Assembly (NCBI GenBank): GCA_022578965.1
Contig: MU400544.1
Location: forward strand, 1 to 64,000
DNA length: 64,000 nucleotides
Direction: 5' to 3'
Source: Xylaria sp. FL1777
Lineage: Eukaryota; Ascomycota; Sordariomycetes; Xylariales; Xylariaceae
The translations under genes and the position numbers were made by a program. The first letter of the stretch is position 1, and every line of letters starts with the position of its first letter. Positions 24,746-36,500 of the stretch are shown piece after piece. The notes below the pieces were generated by a model. It saw only the letters and a program-made list of their open reading frames with translations, searched no databases and was not told the DNA's origin.

Positions 24746-25010
24746 TGTAATAAACCTGTTATACATTAATATAACGGGTTTGCTTTTAGGGTCTTAATTT
24801 GCAAATAATAATAGAATCCTTAACAATAGTTTGTTAAAAAGGTTTTTAAGGTACTTTTATTACTGTGCATCAATAAAGGTCTTAAAGAATTAAAAGTAAT
24901 AAATATATTAGTGCTTAGCAGTTATAAAAAAATTAATAGCTAAAGAACTAAAACTAAATAAATAACTAAATATAAAAAATGCATAATTATATAAACAAAA
25001 GAAACAATAG
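24746..25010. repeat. Left LTR (at least 250 bp)
   Basis: It starts TGTAATAAACC and contains a near-palindrome AAACCTGTTATA … TATAACGGGTTT. It aligns colinearly for about 250 bp with 31,963-32,215. Differences seen by eye are almost all C/T or G/A, plus a few single-base gaps. This copy keeps more G and C than the right one. The inner limit is uncertain and may include the 38-bp tandem repeat. Confidence 0.75.
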
Positions 25011-25063
25011 TAATAATCTATAAATATTGTTTTTTTTTAATAAACTTAATGCTATATTGTTTT

Positions 25064-25146
25064 AAGTTTAAGGCTTAATAAATTTAACGCTTAAGTTTGT
25101 TAAGTTTAAGGCTTAATAAATTTAACGCTTAAGTTTGTTAAGTTTA
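25064..25146. repeat. 38-bp tandem repeat, 2.2 copies
   Basis: Two identical 38-bp units start at 25,064 and 25,102 (AAGTTTAAGGCTTAATAAAT…), followed by a 7-bp partial copy. It lies just inside the left LTR. A related but shorter unit lies at the equivalent place by the right LTR. Confidence 0.9.
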
Positions 25147-28100
25147 TGCATTAAACCTTTATAGTAGTTTAAATATATATTTTTTTAACAAATAGAACTC
25201 TTTTTATGTATGCTTTTTTTATACTTAGCCTTTTAACTAGCTTAATTAGCTTATTTTATAATACTATTTTTTTTCTTTTATAATTGTTGTTTTAATAATT
25301 CTATATTTCCTTTTTCGTAAGTTTTCTTTTTTTATTTCCTATTTTTCGTTTTTTGTGCTTATTATGTTTAGTAAAGTTTTTAAAAAACTTTGCTTGTTGT
25401 GTTTTAAACAAAAAGCTTAATAAAACTTTGCTTTACTTTTTTTAATTAAACTAAAATTAATTAAAATAGCTTTATGCTTTTGCTATAATTATTGTAGCAC
25501 AAAATGTTTAATATTAAAATTTAACTTTAATTAATATATTAAATGTATTATAGCTAAACAAGCAAATTATAACGCTAGAAGTTTATTTCTAAAGCAAATA
25601 TAGCAGTTTACTTTTTAGCATAAAAAGCTAAAAAATAAATTAAACTTGCTAATAAAAAAGCATAAAAAAATAAGTGCAAAAATCTGCTATTTTAAGCAAT
25701 AAAAAAAATTATAGCAAAAAAAAATAACTACTGCTATAGCTTATAGTTTAAATAATTTAAAAAAGCTTAAGCAAGTTAAAGCAAAAAAGCATTATATAGC
25801 TAAAAAACATAAATAATATATTAAAGCAGTATAGCTATTGCTAGTTATTTTTTTAAAGTTTAATTAAAATGTGCTAAATGCTTTGTTTAAAGTTAATTCT
25901 TTTTTTTTAGCTTTAACTAGTTAAAATATTAATAGTAAAACTAGTTTACTATTATTTTAGCAGTTTTTAAATATTTTTTAAATTTCTAAGTATTATTAAC
26001 ATATAAATATTTTTTTTATTTAATAAAATATTTAACATTATTATTATTTTAATAAAAATTTAGTATATTTTTAACTTTATAAATATTTTAATTTGTTTTT
26101 ATTTTTAGTTATATTTTAATAAATGTTTTAATAAGTGCTAGTTTTAGTAAAAAAATGTAAAAAATAAAGTAAATTTGCATATTTTTTAGTAATAACAGTT
26201 TATAATTAGTAAATAAAATGATTTCTTTAATTTTAAAAAAGCTAAGTTTTTTAAATTTTAATTTGTTGTTTAGTTGTTTTGTTTTAATTTAAAAAATATT
26301 AATGTTTGCATTTTGTTTTTGTTATAATAAATAAACCTTGTTTTTTTTTTTAAAGGTTAGTTTTTTAGTTCATTTTTTATTGTAGTATATTAATATTTAT
26401 TGTTATAAAAATTAAAAGCATAGTTATAGTTTAGCTTATAGCGTTTTAATTTTTGTTGCAATAGTTTTTGCTTAAAGTGCTATAATTAAAATAGCAAATG
26501 CTTTTATTAATGTTTTTTTTTGTTTTTTAGTAGTTACTTGCTATTTATAAACAGCTTTATATAAAAATATATTTATATTTTTGTTTATTAATATATTATA
26601 TAAGATTTATGCTATTAGTAATAGTTTTATTTAATTGTTTTATTAGTAATTAATATAACTTTATAAATATTGTTTTAGTATTTAGTTTAGTTTTTTTGTT
26701 TGTTTATTTATTTATAAGTAATAAACAGTTAAAAACTTTAGTTTAATACTAATAAGTTTAAAAAAACTAGTTTTAAACTTAAAAGTAAACAATTTATTTT
26801 AGTTTAAAACAATTTTCTTTAGTAGTTTATGTTTATTTAAATATTAGCATATAAAGGCATATACTAGTTATTTAGCTATTATATTTCTTTTAAACAATAA
26901 AAAGTAAGCATACTTAATAAGTTTATTAATAATAACTTATATTTTATTATATTATACTTTTATAACTAAATTAATTAATAGAAATAATGCTATAATAAAA
27001 TCTTAAGTAATAATATATTATGCTTGTTTAAGTATTTATATAAATTATAACAGTTTATAAAGCTTATATTAAGCTACTTTAGCTTTATTACAAATATTGC
27101 ACTTTTTTATAATAAATTTAACTATGTTTTATAGTTTTAAAAAATTATATTTTTTTTATAGTTATTTAACTGTTTTTGTTGCTTTTTAGTGTTCATATAA
27201 TAAATATTCGTAAAACTCCTTAATAAATTTGTTTTATAAAAATTCTAATAAATAAACCTTGCGTTTATATATTAGCTTGTTTTTTTTTAATCTTTTATAT
27301 TTTTATAGTTTTGCTAACTTTTTTAAGTTATAAGCTTATTATAGCTATATATTTGTAAAGTTCTTAAATATAATTTTAACTTTTAAGCTTTTATTTTCTT
27401 AAAAATATAACACTTAAATATTTTTTTTTAAAACTTTAAATTCTTTTTAACTTTATTAGCTTAGTATGTTTGCTTAAATGTTTTTTTTTCCTTTAATGTA
27501 GCATATTTTAAAGTTAAATTTAAAAAAAAAAACTATTTAATTTTTATGTTGTTTAATAATTTTTTACGTAGTTATAAATTTTATTAAGTTTTAATAATCT
27601 AAATAAATTTTAATTAGTTTTATAGTTCCTATAAAAAATAGTTTTTATTTTTTAAGTGCTATAATAATTGTAAGTAGTTCTTTGTTATATATAAAATATT
27701 ATAATGCTGCGTTTTATAGTGCTTTAAAGTAATAAGCTATTAAGTGCTATTTTTTATTATTTTTTAGTTATTTTAAAACTTTTGTAATTATACTATTTAA
27801 AGCATTTGTTTTTAGCTTTTTTTTTTTCTATAGATTAAGTAGTTTAACTACAAAGTTAAAAATAACTTTAAGTTTTAGTTCTTTAAAAGCTTTTCAGGCT
27901 TCTTTTAAAATTAAAAAGGATTTTCTTTTATATTTTTTCTTTATATACTTTATAAAATAAAATGCTATTTTTCTAAAGTTTTAAATCAATATTTAAATAT
28001 AGTTTAAAAATCTTAATGCTTGTTATATGTTTATAATAATAGCTAAATTAAATATTTTCTAGTTTTATACTATGTTAATTTTTAACTATTAAATCTATAT

Positions 28101-31100
28101 TTGTTTTAAAGTAATTATAAATCTTAAAAAGTTGATTTTTTATGTATGCTATATATACTTCTTTGTGTTAAGTTGTAATTCTGTTTGTTTAAATATTTTT
28201 AATACTTAAGTTATATATTTTTTATGTTTTTTTAGTGTTTTAAAATAAATCAAAATATTATTTAAGTAAATAAACACAAACTTATTTAAAAACTTCTATA
28301 GAATTATTATTATTATGTATTAAAAGCTAGCTAATGCGTTCTGTAGTTTTTATAGCATAACTATGTATTTATATAATCTATATATTGTTTGTATAGCAGT
28401 TTTTTATTCTTTTCTTTTAGCTATTTTAATAGCATTATATTTATTTAAAATATTAACTGCTATAAATTATTTTGCTTAGCTAATGTTTTTTTTTATAGTT
28501 ATTAGCAAAGTAAAGAATATTTATTTATAATAATAATTACGTTTAATAGTTAATAATTAACTACTATTTGCTATACTAGTTTTTTTTTTTTATTAATTAG
28601 TTGTTTTTTATTTTTTATTTTAAGTATTAGCACCGTAAAGTATTTAATAAATAACTAAGATTTTTTTAAAAATCCTTTTGCTAGATTTTTCTAAATATAT
28701 TTCTATAAAGCGTTTATTTTGTTTAAACTTATGTAGTATACTTAATAAAGCTTTAGTTAACATTTTTCCTTAATAAAAATATAGTAATTTTATAAGCTAT
28801 ATTTAAAAAGTTTTTTTTTTTCTTTTTTTTTGAATAGTTTATAAAATTTATAATATACTTTTGGTATTTTGTTTAGGATTTTTTTTGCGATTTTTCTGAT
28901 TTTTTTGCTTTATTTTTTACTTTTTTAATTAATAGTTTTTACTTTCTATTAAATCAAAAAATTGTTAATCTTTAGCTATAATATTCTTAAAATAATATTA
29001 TAATTAAATATATTAGCAATATTTAATATAATTTGTTTTTTATATTTTTATATAAATATATTAAAAGGTTTGGTTTTTTTAAGTATATAACTGTTATTAT
29101 AGCTAAAAGTGCTTTTATTAAATCTTTTAATTTTTTAGGATTTTTGCTTATATTTTTAAAGAATTTTATTTTGTTTTGCTACTTTAAGTAAAATTATATT
29201 AGCTTATGCTTTTAAATTAATTAAAATATTATATTTTTTTTTTTAATATATAAGTTTAACTTTAAATTAGTTTTATTATTTATTATATTAAACTTTACGT
29301 AAAGCTTTAGTTTTTTTAGCTATTTGCTACTTTTTTAATAAATGCTTATTTCGTTTTTTAATTTTTTTTTATAAAATGTTTAAATGCTTGTTTTATTTTA
29401 TATTTTAAATATTATTACGCTTTATTTTGTTTTTGCTTTTAAGCAAGCTTTAAATTATAGTTTTTAAGCTTTTTTACTTTTAGCAACTATTTTTTAGTAT
29501 AATTATGCTTTAATTAGCTAGTAATATTTACAGTAGTTATTTTTACATTCTTTTAAAATAATATTATAAATATAATTAGAATTTTTTTTAAATATTGCAA
29601 ATTTTTGTGAATTTTTATAATAAACTATAGTTATAACTAACTACTTTAATTTATAAAGGTTTTATATTTCTATTTTTATAATTTGTTTAAAAAACTAATT
29701 ATTTTTTAGTTTATTAAATAAATATTAGTAATAATAATATATTATATAGCAATTTTATAATACTTTATTATATTTTAAATTTTTTAAACATAAAATATTA
29801 TTATTGTTTTTTATTATAGTTTTATTATAGTAATAACTTTTAGCAATTAGTTAAATTACTAGTTTTAATTTTTAAAATATATTAGTTTTTACGTTAATTA
29901 TTAATGCTTTTTTGTTTTATTATATTTAAAGCAGTTTAAGCTATAAAAATACTTTATTTATTTTTATTAGTTTTTTTTTTATAATATTTTTTATAGCTTT
30001 TAATTTTATTTATTTTTGCTTTAAAGTTTTATAAGTTTTATTTTTTTAAGTTTATTTAATAATTAAATATTTTAATAATTTATAATTAGTTTAATAATTA
30101 TACTATTTATAGTTATAGTTTTATTTTTTTAAACATAATTTCTTTTTAAGCTATATTTTAAGCTTTAATAGTTTAAAGTTTTTATAGTTTTATAAGTTTA
30201 TTAACTATATTAACTTATTATTTTTTATTATTTGTTATTTTTAGTTAAACTATTTTTTTAAGTTATATATTAAATAACTTTAATTGTTTATATAATAAAT
30301 ATATTTTTTTGCAATTTGTTTTAATAATTATAAAGCTTTTAAATAATATTTATATGCTTATTTATTTTAATTTATATAAATAAAGCATTTAAATTTATTT
30401 AGTATAGCATTTTTATTTTAACTTAAAATAGCAATTTTATATTTTTGCTTTAAAAACGTATTTTTTAAATTGCTTTATTGTTTTTTGTTGTTTTAAACTT
30501 TTATAACTTGTATTTTTTTTTTAAATTAAAAAATCTTTTTTTTTTATAGCTTTTTTTTTTGTTTTTTTTTTTAAATTAGCATTATTTTTAAAAGTGTTTT
30601 TTTTTTTATAGTTATAATATTTAACTTTAAACATATTTTAAAATTGTTATTTTTAAACTTTATTAATTTGCTTAAACCTTTGTTTAATATTTTTTTAAGT
30701 ATTTTTTTTTTTGTTTTTTTTAGTTTTTTTAGTTTTAAAATACTAGTTAAATAATCGTTAATTAATTATAATAGCTATATTAATATATATATTAATTTTT
30801 GCTAGTTTATTTATTTTATATAGTTTATTTTAAACTTAAGTTTTAAGTTTATTATAAAATAAATAAAATAGTATAAGCTTAAGCAATTTTAAAATTATTA
30901 CTAATTATTTAAATTTTATAGCGTAATTTATTATTACTTTTGTTTATTTTAAGCAATAAAATGTTTTTTTTGCATGTTTTGTTTTTTAAGTATTTTTAAA
31001 TAGTGCTTTTATTTAATTTTTAAACTTAATGTAGTTTTTAAAAATCTTTTTTATTTTTAGCTTAAAGTTAGTTAACTTATTAGCTTTTAAAAAATCTTTT

Positions 31101-31962
31101 AAAATAAGTTAAAACTATTTTAATATTTTTTTTAATAAAAATTATAAAATAATTATTACTTTTTGATTTTTTTTTATAATAGTAATAAAATGCTATTTTA
31201 AATAAAGTTTAATATAAATTAAAAAGGCTTTTATATTTATAAATTTATTATAAAGCTTTAAAGCAATAAGTTTAAAATTTTTAATATTTAGTATTTTTAA
31301 CATTATAAATAATTTTAATAATAAAAGCAATAATAATAATAAAAAATTAAGTTTTTTATTTTAAGTTATTATTTTAAATATTATAATAATAAAAGTAAGC
31401 ATTAAATTTACTAATAATAATATTAATATTAGTTATAATATAATTATTTGTTTAAAGCTTTAATTTATTATTATAATAATAAGTATTATTGCTACTTTAA
31501 TTATTATAACTAATATTTATACTAATTTAAAAGTTATAACGCTTAATATTTAAGCTATTTTTTAAGTTAAAATAACTAGTTTATTTTATAGTACTAGTAT
31601 TAATATTAGTTTTTTTTTATTATTGCTGCTTAACTTTTTTTTTTTTATTATTGCTTTTTTTTTAATAAAAATAGCTAATAAAAGTACTAAAGTTTATTAT
31701 TTTAGTACATTATTAGTTTTAAAAGTTTTTAAAATCTTTAAACTTAATTTTTGATTTTTTGTTTTTAATAATATAACTTAAATCTAATTTTATTAATTAT
31801 TAAGTAAAGTTTATTTATGTAATATTATTTAGCATTTTTATTTTTTAAATATTTTTTTAGTATATTTTTAAAAGTTTATTTTATAAATTGTTTATTATTT
31901 AATTTTTTATATTAATATTTATTTTTATATATTAGGTTTTATTAATTAAAAAGCTATTAAAG

Positions 31963-32215
31963 TATAATAAACTTATTATATATTAATATAATAAGTTTGT
32001 TTTTAAGGTTTTAATTTGCAAGTAATAATAAAATTCTTAATAATAGTTCGTTAAAAAAGTTTTTAAAGTATTTTTACTACTATATATTAATAAAAGTTTT
32101 AAAAGATTAAAAGTAATAAATATATTAATACTTAGTAGTTATAAAAAATTAATAGCTAAAAAATTAGAACTAAATAAATAACTAAATATAAAAAGTGTAT
32201 AATTATATAAACAAA
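31963..32215. repeat. Right LTR (at least 250 bp)
   Basis: This is the direct-repeat partner of 24,746-25,010, beginning TATAATAAACT where the left copy has TGTAATAAACC. The palindrome is reduced to AAACTTATTATA … TAATAAGTTT. It is the more heavily mutated copy. Confidence 0.75.
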
Positions 32216-32253
32216 AAAAAAGTAAAAAAAATAATAACTTTTCTTAAATTATT

Positions 32254-32348
32254 GTAAGTTTAGTAAGCATTAAATTATTATAAGCTTAATAAGCTTTAAA
32301 TTACTGTAAGCTTAATAAGCTTTAAATTATTATAAGCTTAATAAGCTA
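32254..32348. repeat. 26-bp tandem repeat, about 3.5 copies
   Basis: Units of TAAGCTTAATAAGCTTTAAA… occur at 32,281, 32,307 and 32,333, with a diverged copy before them. They follow the right LTR as the 38-bp repeats follow the left one, and the units share the GCTTAATAA core. Confidence 0.85.
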
Positions 32349-32380
32349 AGTAAGTTATTATATAACTTTAGCTTTAGCTA

Positions 32381-32480
32381 GCAAAAAAAAAGGTGCAAAG
32401 TATATGTAAAAGCATTAAGCTGCTCTAAAAGCAAAAAAAGAGGTGCAAGGTATATATAAAGGCATTAGGCCGCTTTAAAG
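32381..32480. repeat. 50-bp tandem duplication with transition-only differences
   Basis: Copies at 32,381-32,430 and 32,431-32,480 begin GCAAAAAAA and share AGGTGCAA. All differences are A/G or C/T. The second copy and its flank to about 32,510 keep unusual GC for the island (GGCATTAGGCCGC). Confidence 0.85.
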
Positions 32481-33473
32481 GCCACCTTTATGCTAATTTC
32501 GTAACATTATTAGCTTTAAAAAATTCTAAAGTATAATTAACAGTAATTAAAAAATTAAATAGTAAGTTTAATAAAGCGCTAAAAATATTATTAAATAAGC
32601 TAGAAAAACTAGTGCATTTAATATTAACTAATACTTTACTATTATTAGTTACTTTAAGAAATATTAATAAGTTAGCTAATAATGCGTTTTTTTTAAACGT
32701 TTGCTTTAGTTTTTTTTTAGCTTTGTTTTTTTAAAAAGCTTAGTAAGTTTATTAAGCGTATTAACCTTATTAAGTTCCTTTGTTAAAAATTTAAAGTTAT
32801 ATATAAGCTAAAAGTTATGCATTTATTTAAAAACCTGCTTTAATACATAAAAGTTTTTAGTATTTACGTTTTGTTATATAGTATAGCTATTTATTATAAA
32901 AGTATAAACAACTTTAAAAAGTTAATAGTTATTATTGTTTTAGTAATTCTAATTGCTTTAATAATTACAGTTATTTTAATTATAGCATAAATTACTTTTA
33001 TTATTTGTTAAATTAATAGTATTTTTAATATTTTTTTTTTATTGCTTTTAAAGTCTTTAAAAACGTTAACTATGCTTTTAAAAAAGTCTAAAAGCATTAT
33101 AATAACGCTAAAAAGCAAAAAAAAACTATTAAAAGCATAATTTTAGTTATAGTAAAGCTAAGTATTACTATTACTATAATAGTTACAAAAAAATTTATTT
33201 TTTTTAATAAAAGCTTTAAGCTTAATAAAACGTTTATTTTGTATTTAGCGTGCTTTATTTACTTTATGCTACTGCTTTATTATTAAAAACTTATTAGTGC
33301 TAACTTATTTATATAAGTTTTAAATAATATTATTTATTTGTTATAATTTAACAAGTAATTTAAAGTTTTTATTTAAATTATTATAAACGCAATAAATAAT
33401 GTAATTTTTATTAGTACTGCTTATTTTATAATAATAATAAACTTTTGCATTAATATATTTTTTTATAAACTTA

Positions 33474-33524
33474 AATAAAACAGTAAAACCTTTTTTAAAT
33501 AAAATAGTAAAACCTTTTTTAAAT
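33474..33524. repeat. 24-bp tandem duplication in the AT island
   Basis: Two adjacent units read AAATAAAACAGTAAAACC and AAATAAAATAGTAAAACC, each followed by TTTTTT. One C/T transition separates them. Confidence 0.8.
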
Positions 33525-36500
33525 TCTTTACACTTAATTATAACTTTGTGAGTTTAAGCCTAATTATTAAATAATTAAGATTGCTAGAATTAGTATAGCA
33601 ACTTTTACTTACTAAGTAGGTTACATTTTATTTGCGGAGTGCAAATATAACAAAAAACAGAAAAATAGTATTAAACGACTTATTTGTTAAAAACGCAACT
33701 AACGTACTATTAAGACTTACTAGCAATATAACTATAAAGCAGTAGCGTTTTAACAAAGAACATAAAGCTAACGGATTTTTTAGTATATAGAAAATAGTTA
33801 ACAAAATTATAAAACTAGTATTATAGCTACTAATAGAAAAAAAGATAACAAAAGGAATTTTTTTTTAAAAAAACATAAAAAAAGCATAAATAATATATAC
33901 GTTAAAAAAGGCTTAAAAAAGCTAGCAAAGCATAAAGCCTAATAATAAAAACAACTTTAATATATTTATAACTTGCTATAATTTAAATGCTACTATAAAA
34001 GCTAACCAAAAAAGCGTTAAAAATACTATTTAAAGGCTTTTTTAATAAACTTTGTTAAATATAAATATACTAAAATTTTAAGCATAAATTATAGCTTTAT
34101 AACTAGCTTATAATAATAAAGCAGTGCTATTTAAGCAAAACAAAAAAGTGCTAATTAAAGTTAAAAAATAAGCTAATAACTTTAAAAATAAAACATTAGT
34201 TAATATTGTTAAAGCAGTAAATATAATGTTTATAAGTAGTAATATAATTATTGCTAAAAAGCTATATAGCAAAAATATAATAATTATTTTTAAAGAAGTA
34301 ATGCTTTAAAAAGCTAAAAAAAAAAAGTAAATTATAAAAGCTTTTAGAAAAAAGTTAAAAATATAACAAAAAAAAGCAGCGCTAATAATAAAAAGCATTT
34401 TAATAAAATAAGTTAAAGCAATATATTTAAACAAAGACTTATTATAGTTATTATATAGCAAACATCCTAAAGTTATAAAGTATAAAAAAATATTATTTAA
34501 AAATATAAAAGCTAAATTTGCGTTAATATTATTATATATAAGCAGTATTATAATAGCTAAAATAATATATAAAAATAGCTTTTTATAAAAAGCTTAGCTG
34601 TTTAATTATAAACTTTTTGCTATAAAGCTTAAAGTTATATAGTGCTTTAATTGCTATAAATATAGTTATATAATTAAATATTGCTGCAAAAACTTAAAGT
34701 ATAACTATTGCTTAGCTTTAAAGCACTAAAGAAGTAAAAAAGACTGCTTAATAAAAACGCAAAAAGCAAAACAGAAATGCATAAACTATAGAAAAGCGCA
34801 TATAGCATAAAATAAAGCTTGCTAAAAAAAAGTTAAACAAAGAAACAAAGCAAAAGCAGTATATATATTATAACTTAAAAGCTTTTAAAGTGCTAAAAAA
34901 GCAGCAGCAATAAGCAAAAAAATAAATAAAAATAGTTTAAAAATGCTAATAATATTAGCATTTATAAAGTTAAATAAAGAAAAGTTATTAGCAAAAAAAT
35001 AATAAACTAGCAATATAAACAAAAACTTATTTTTATTAATTTAATAATATATAATATTGCTTTTTAAAACATTATAAAATTTAAAAGTAATGTAGCGTAT
35101 GCGCTACAAAATAATAGCTTTAATTATATAGCAGTTTAAAAGCTAATAATTAACAAACATAGCAATATATATTGCTTTAGTAGTAATAGCTACTAGGTTG
35201 TTTAGTTAAAAAGTAAAGCTATACTATATATAAACAAAAAAATTGCAATAAAAATGCTAGCAAAAAACGCTAATAAAAACTAAGCAAAAGTTATAATAAG
35301 CAATAATAATTTAGCAATGTTTTTATAATTAATATATTTGCTAAATTAAAAAAAAACAGTTTAACGTAGTTTAATTTAAAAGATATATAAAGCAAGCAAG
35401 CTAAAAAAACGCTATATATTTATAAACAACTTTAATTTTTATTATTTACTATAAAACTTAAAAAGCAAAAAAAACTAAAAAGCAAATAAATTACTTAAAT
35501 TTACTATATAATAAGATTTTATGCTAGCTACTTTTTAAAAAAAAGTAACTAAAATAAGGCATAAATAAAAAAGCTTAATAATAAACTTAGTATAAATGTT
35601 TAATAACTTAGCTATTACTTATTAAAGGAACTTAAAGTAGCTAAGTTTTAATTATAAAGCACTAAAAGTTATAATTAATTTAAAAGCAGCTTTACAAAAA
35701 TATTTAAAAAAAGCAAAAAAATAAAACTAGCTTAAATTAAACAAAAATAAAGCAGCTATAAAAGCAAAAGCTATTATTACAGAAATATATATGCTATATA
35801 TATTTAGCAAGCTAAATAATGCTTTTAATTTTTTAATTTAGCAACTAGTAAAAATAGCAAATAAAATAATACTTAAAAAAACTATAAAAAAGGAACATTA
35901 AGTATTACTTTAGTAGTTTTTAAAAGTAGTTAAAACAAAAAAAAAAGTAAAATAAGCATACTATAAGTTTTAAAGTAAAAAAACTAAAGCAGCATAGCAA
36001 GCTTTTAAAAAAAAAGAAAAAACTTTTAGCAATAAAGTAAAAAAAGCATAAAAATATAGCTAAAAACAAGCATTTATAAAAATATTTAAAAATTTTAAGT
36101 TATTATAAAACTTAGTTAAATAAGCAAAGTTTGCTTATAAGCTAGCTTTAAAAATTATTATAATTTTACTGCTAAAATAAACAAAAAAAAAGCTGCTTTT
36201 TGTTAATACTTTTAAAAAAAAAACAGCTTTATTAACAAAACGCTTTTTTTTTGCATTACTAGCAAACTTATTTAATATACTTAAAAAAAACTTAACTTAT
36301 AATAGCTACTAAAAGTTTATAATTAATATTAATACAAAAAAAAAAAACATAATATTGCTAATATAAAAGTTAGCGTTATAAAAAGCGTTAAAAAATAACT
36401 TGCTATTTAATAGCTTTTTTAAAGCTTATAAACTTGCTTTAGCAAAAAAAATAGTAATATTATATATTGCTAGCTTTTTACTAAAGTATTACTTAATGTA

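Larger units (their letters stand above)
24746..31962 (-). mobile_element. RIP-degraded LTR retrotransposon (left LTR plus internal region)
   Basis: The segment begins with a repeat (24,746 to at least 25,010) that recurs at 31,963. That gives an element period of about 7.2 kb, a normal size for a fungal Ty1/copia or Ty3/gypsy element. The internal part is T-rich on the plus strand, as expected if the A-rich coding strand is the minus strand. A minus-strand reading Leu-Tyr-Val-Asn-Asn at 25,992-26,006 could be a RIP-altered reverse-transcriptase YVDD box, about 1 kb from the left LTR where a copia-type element would place it; this could be chance. No frame is intact. Confidence 0.6.
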
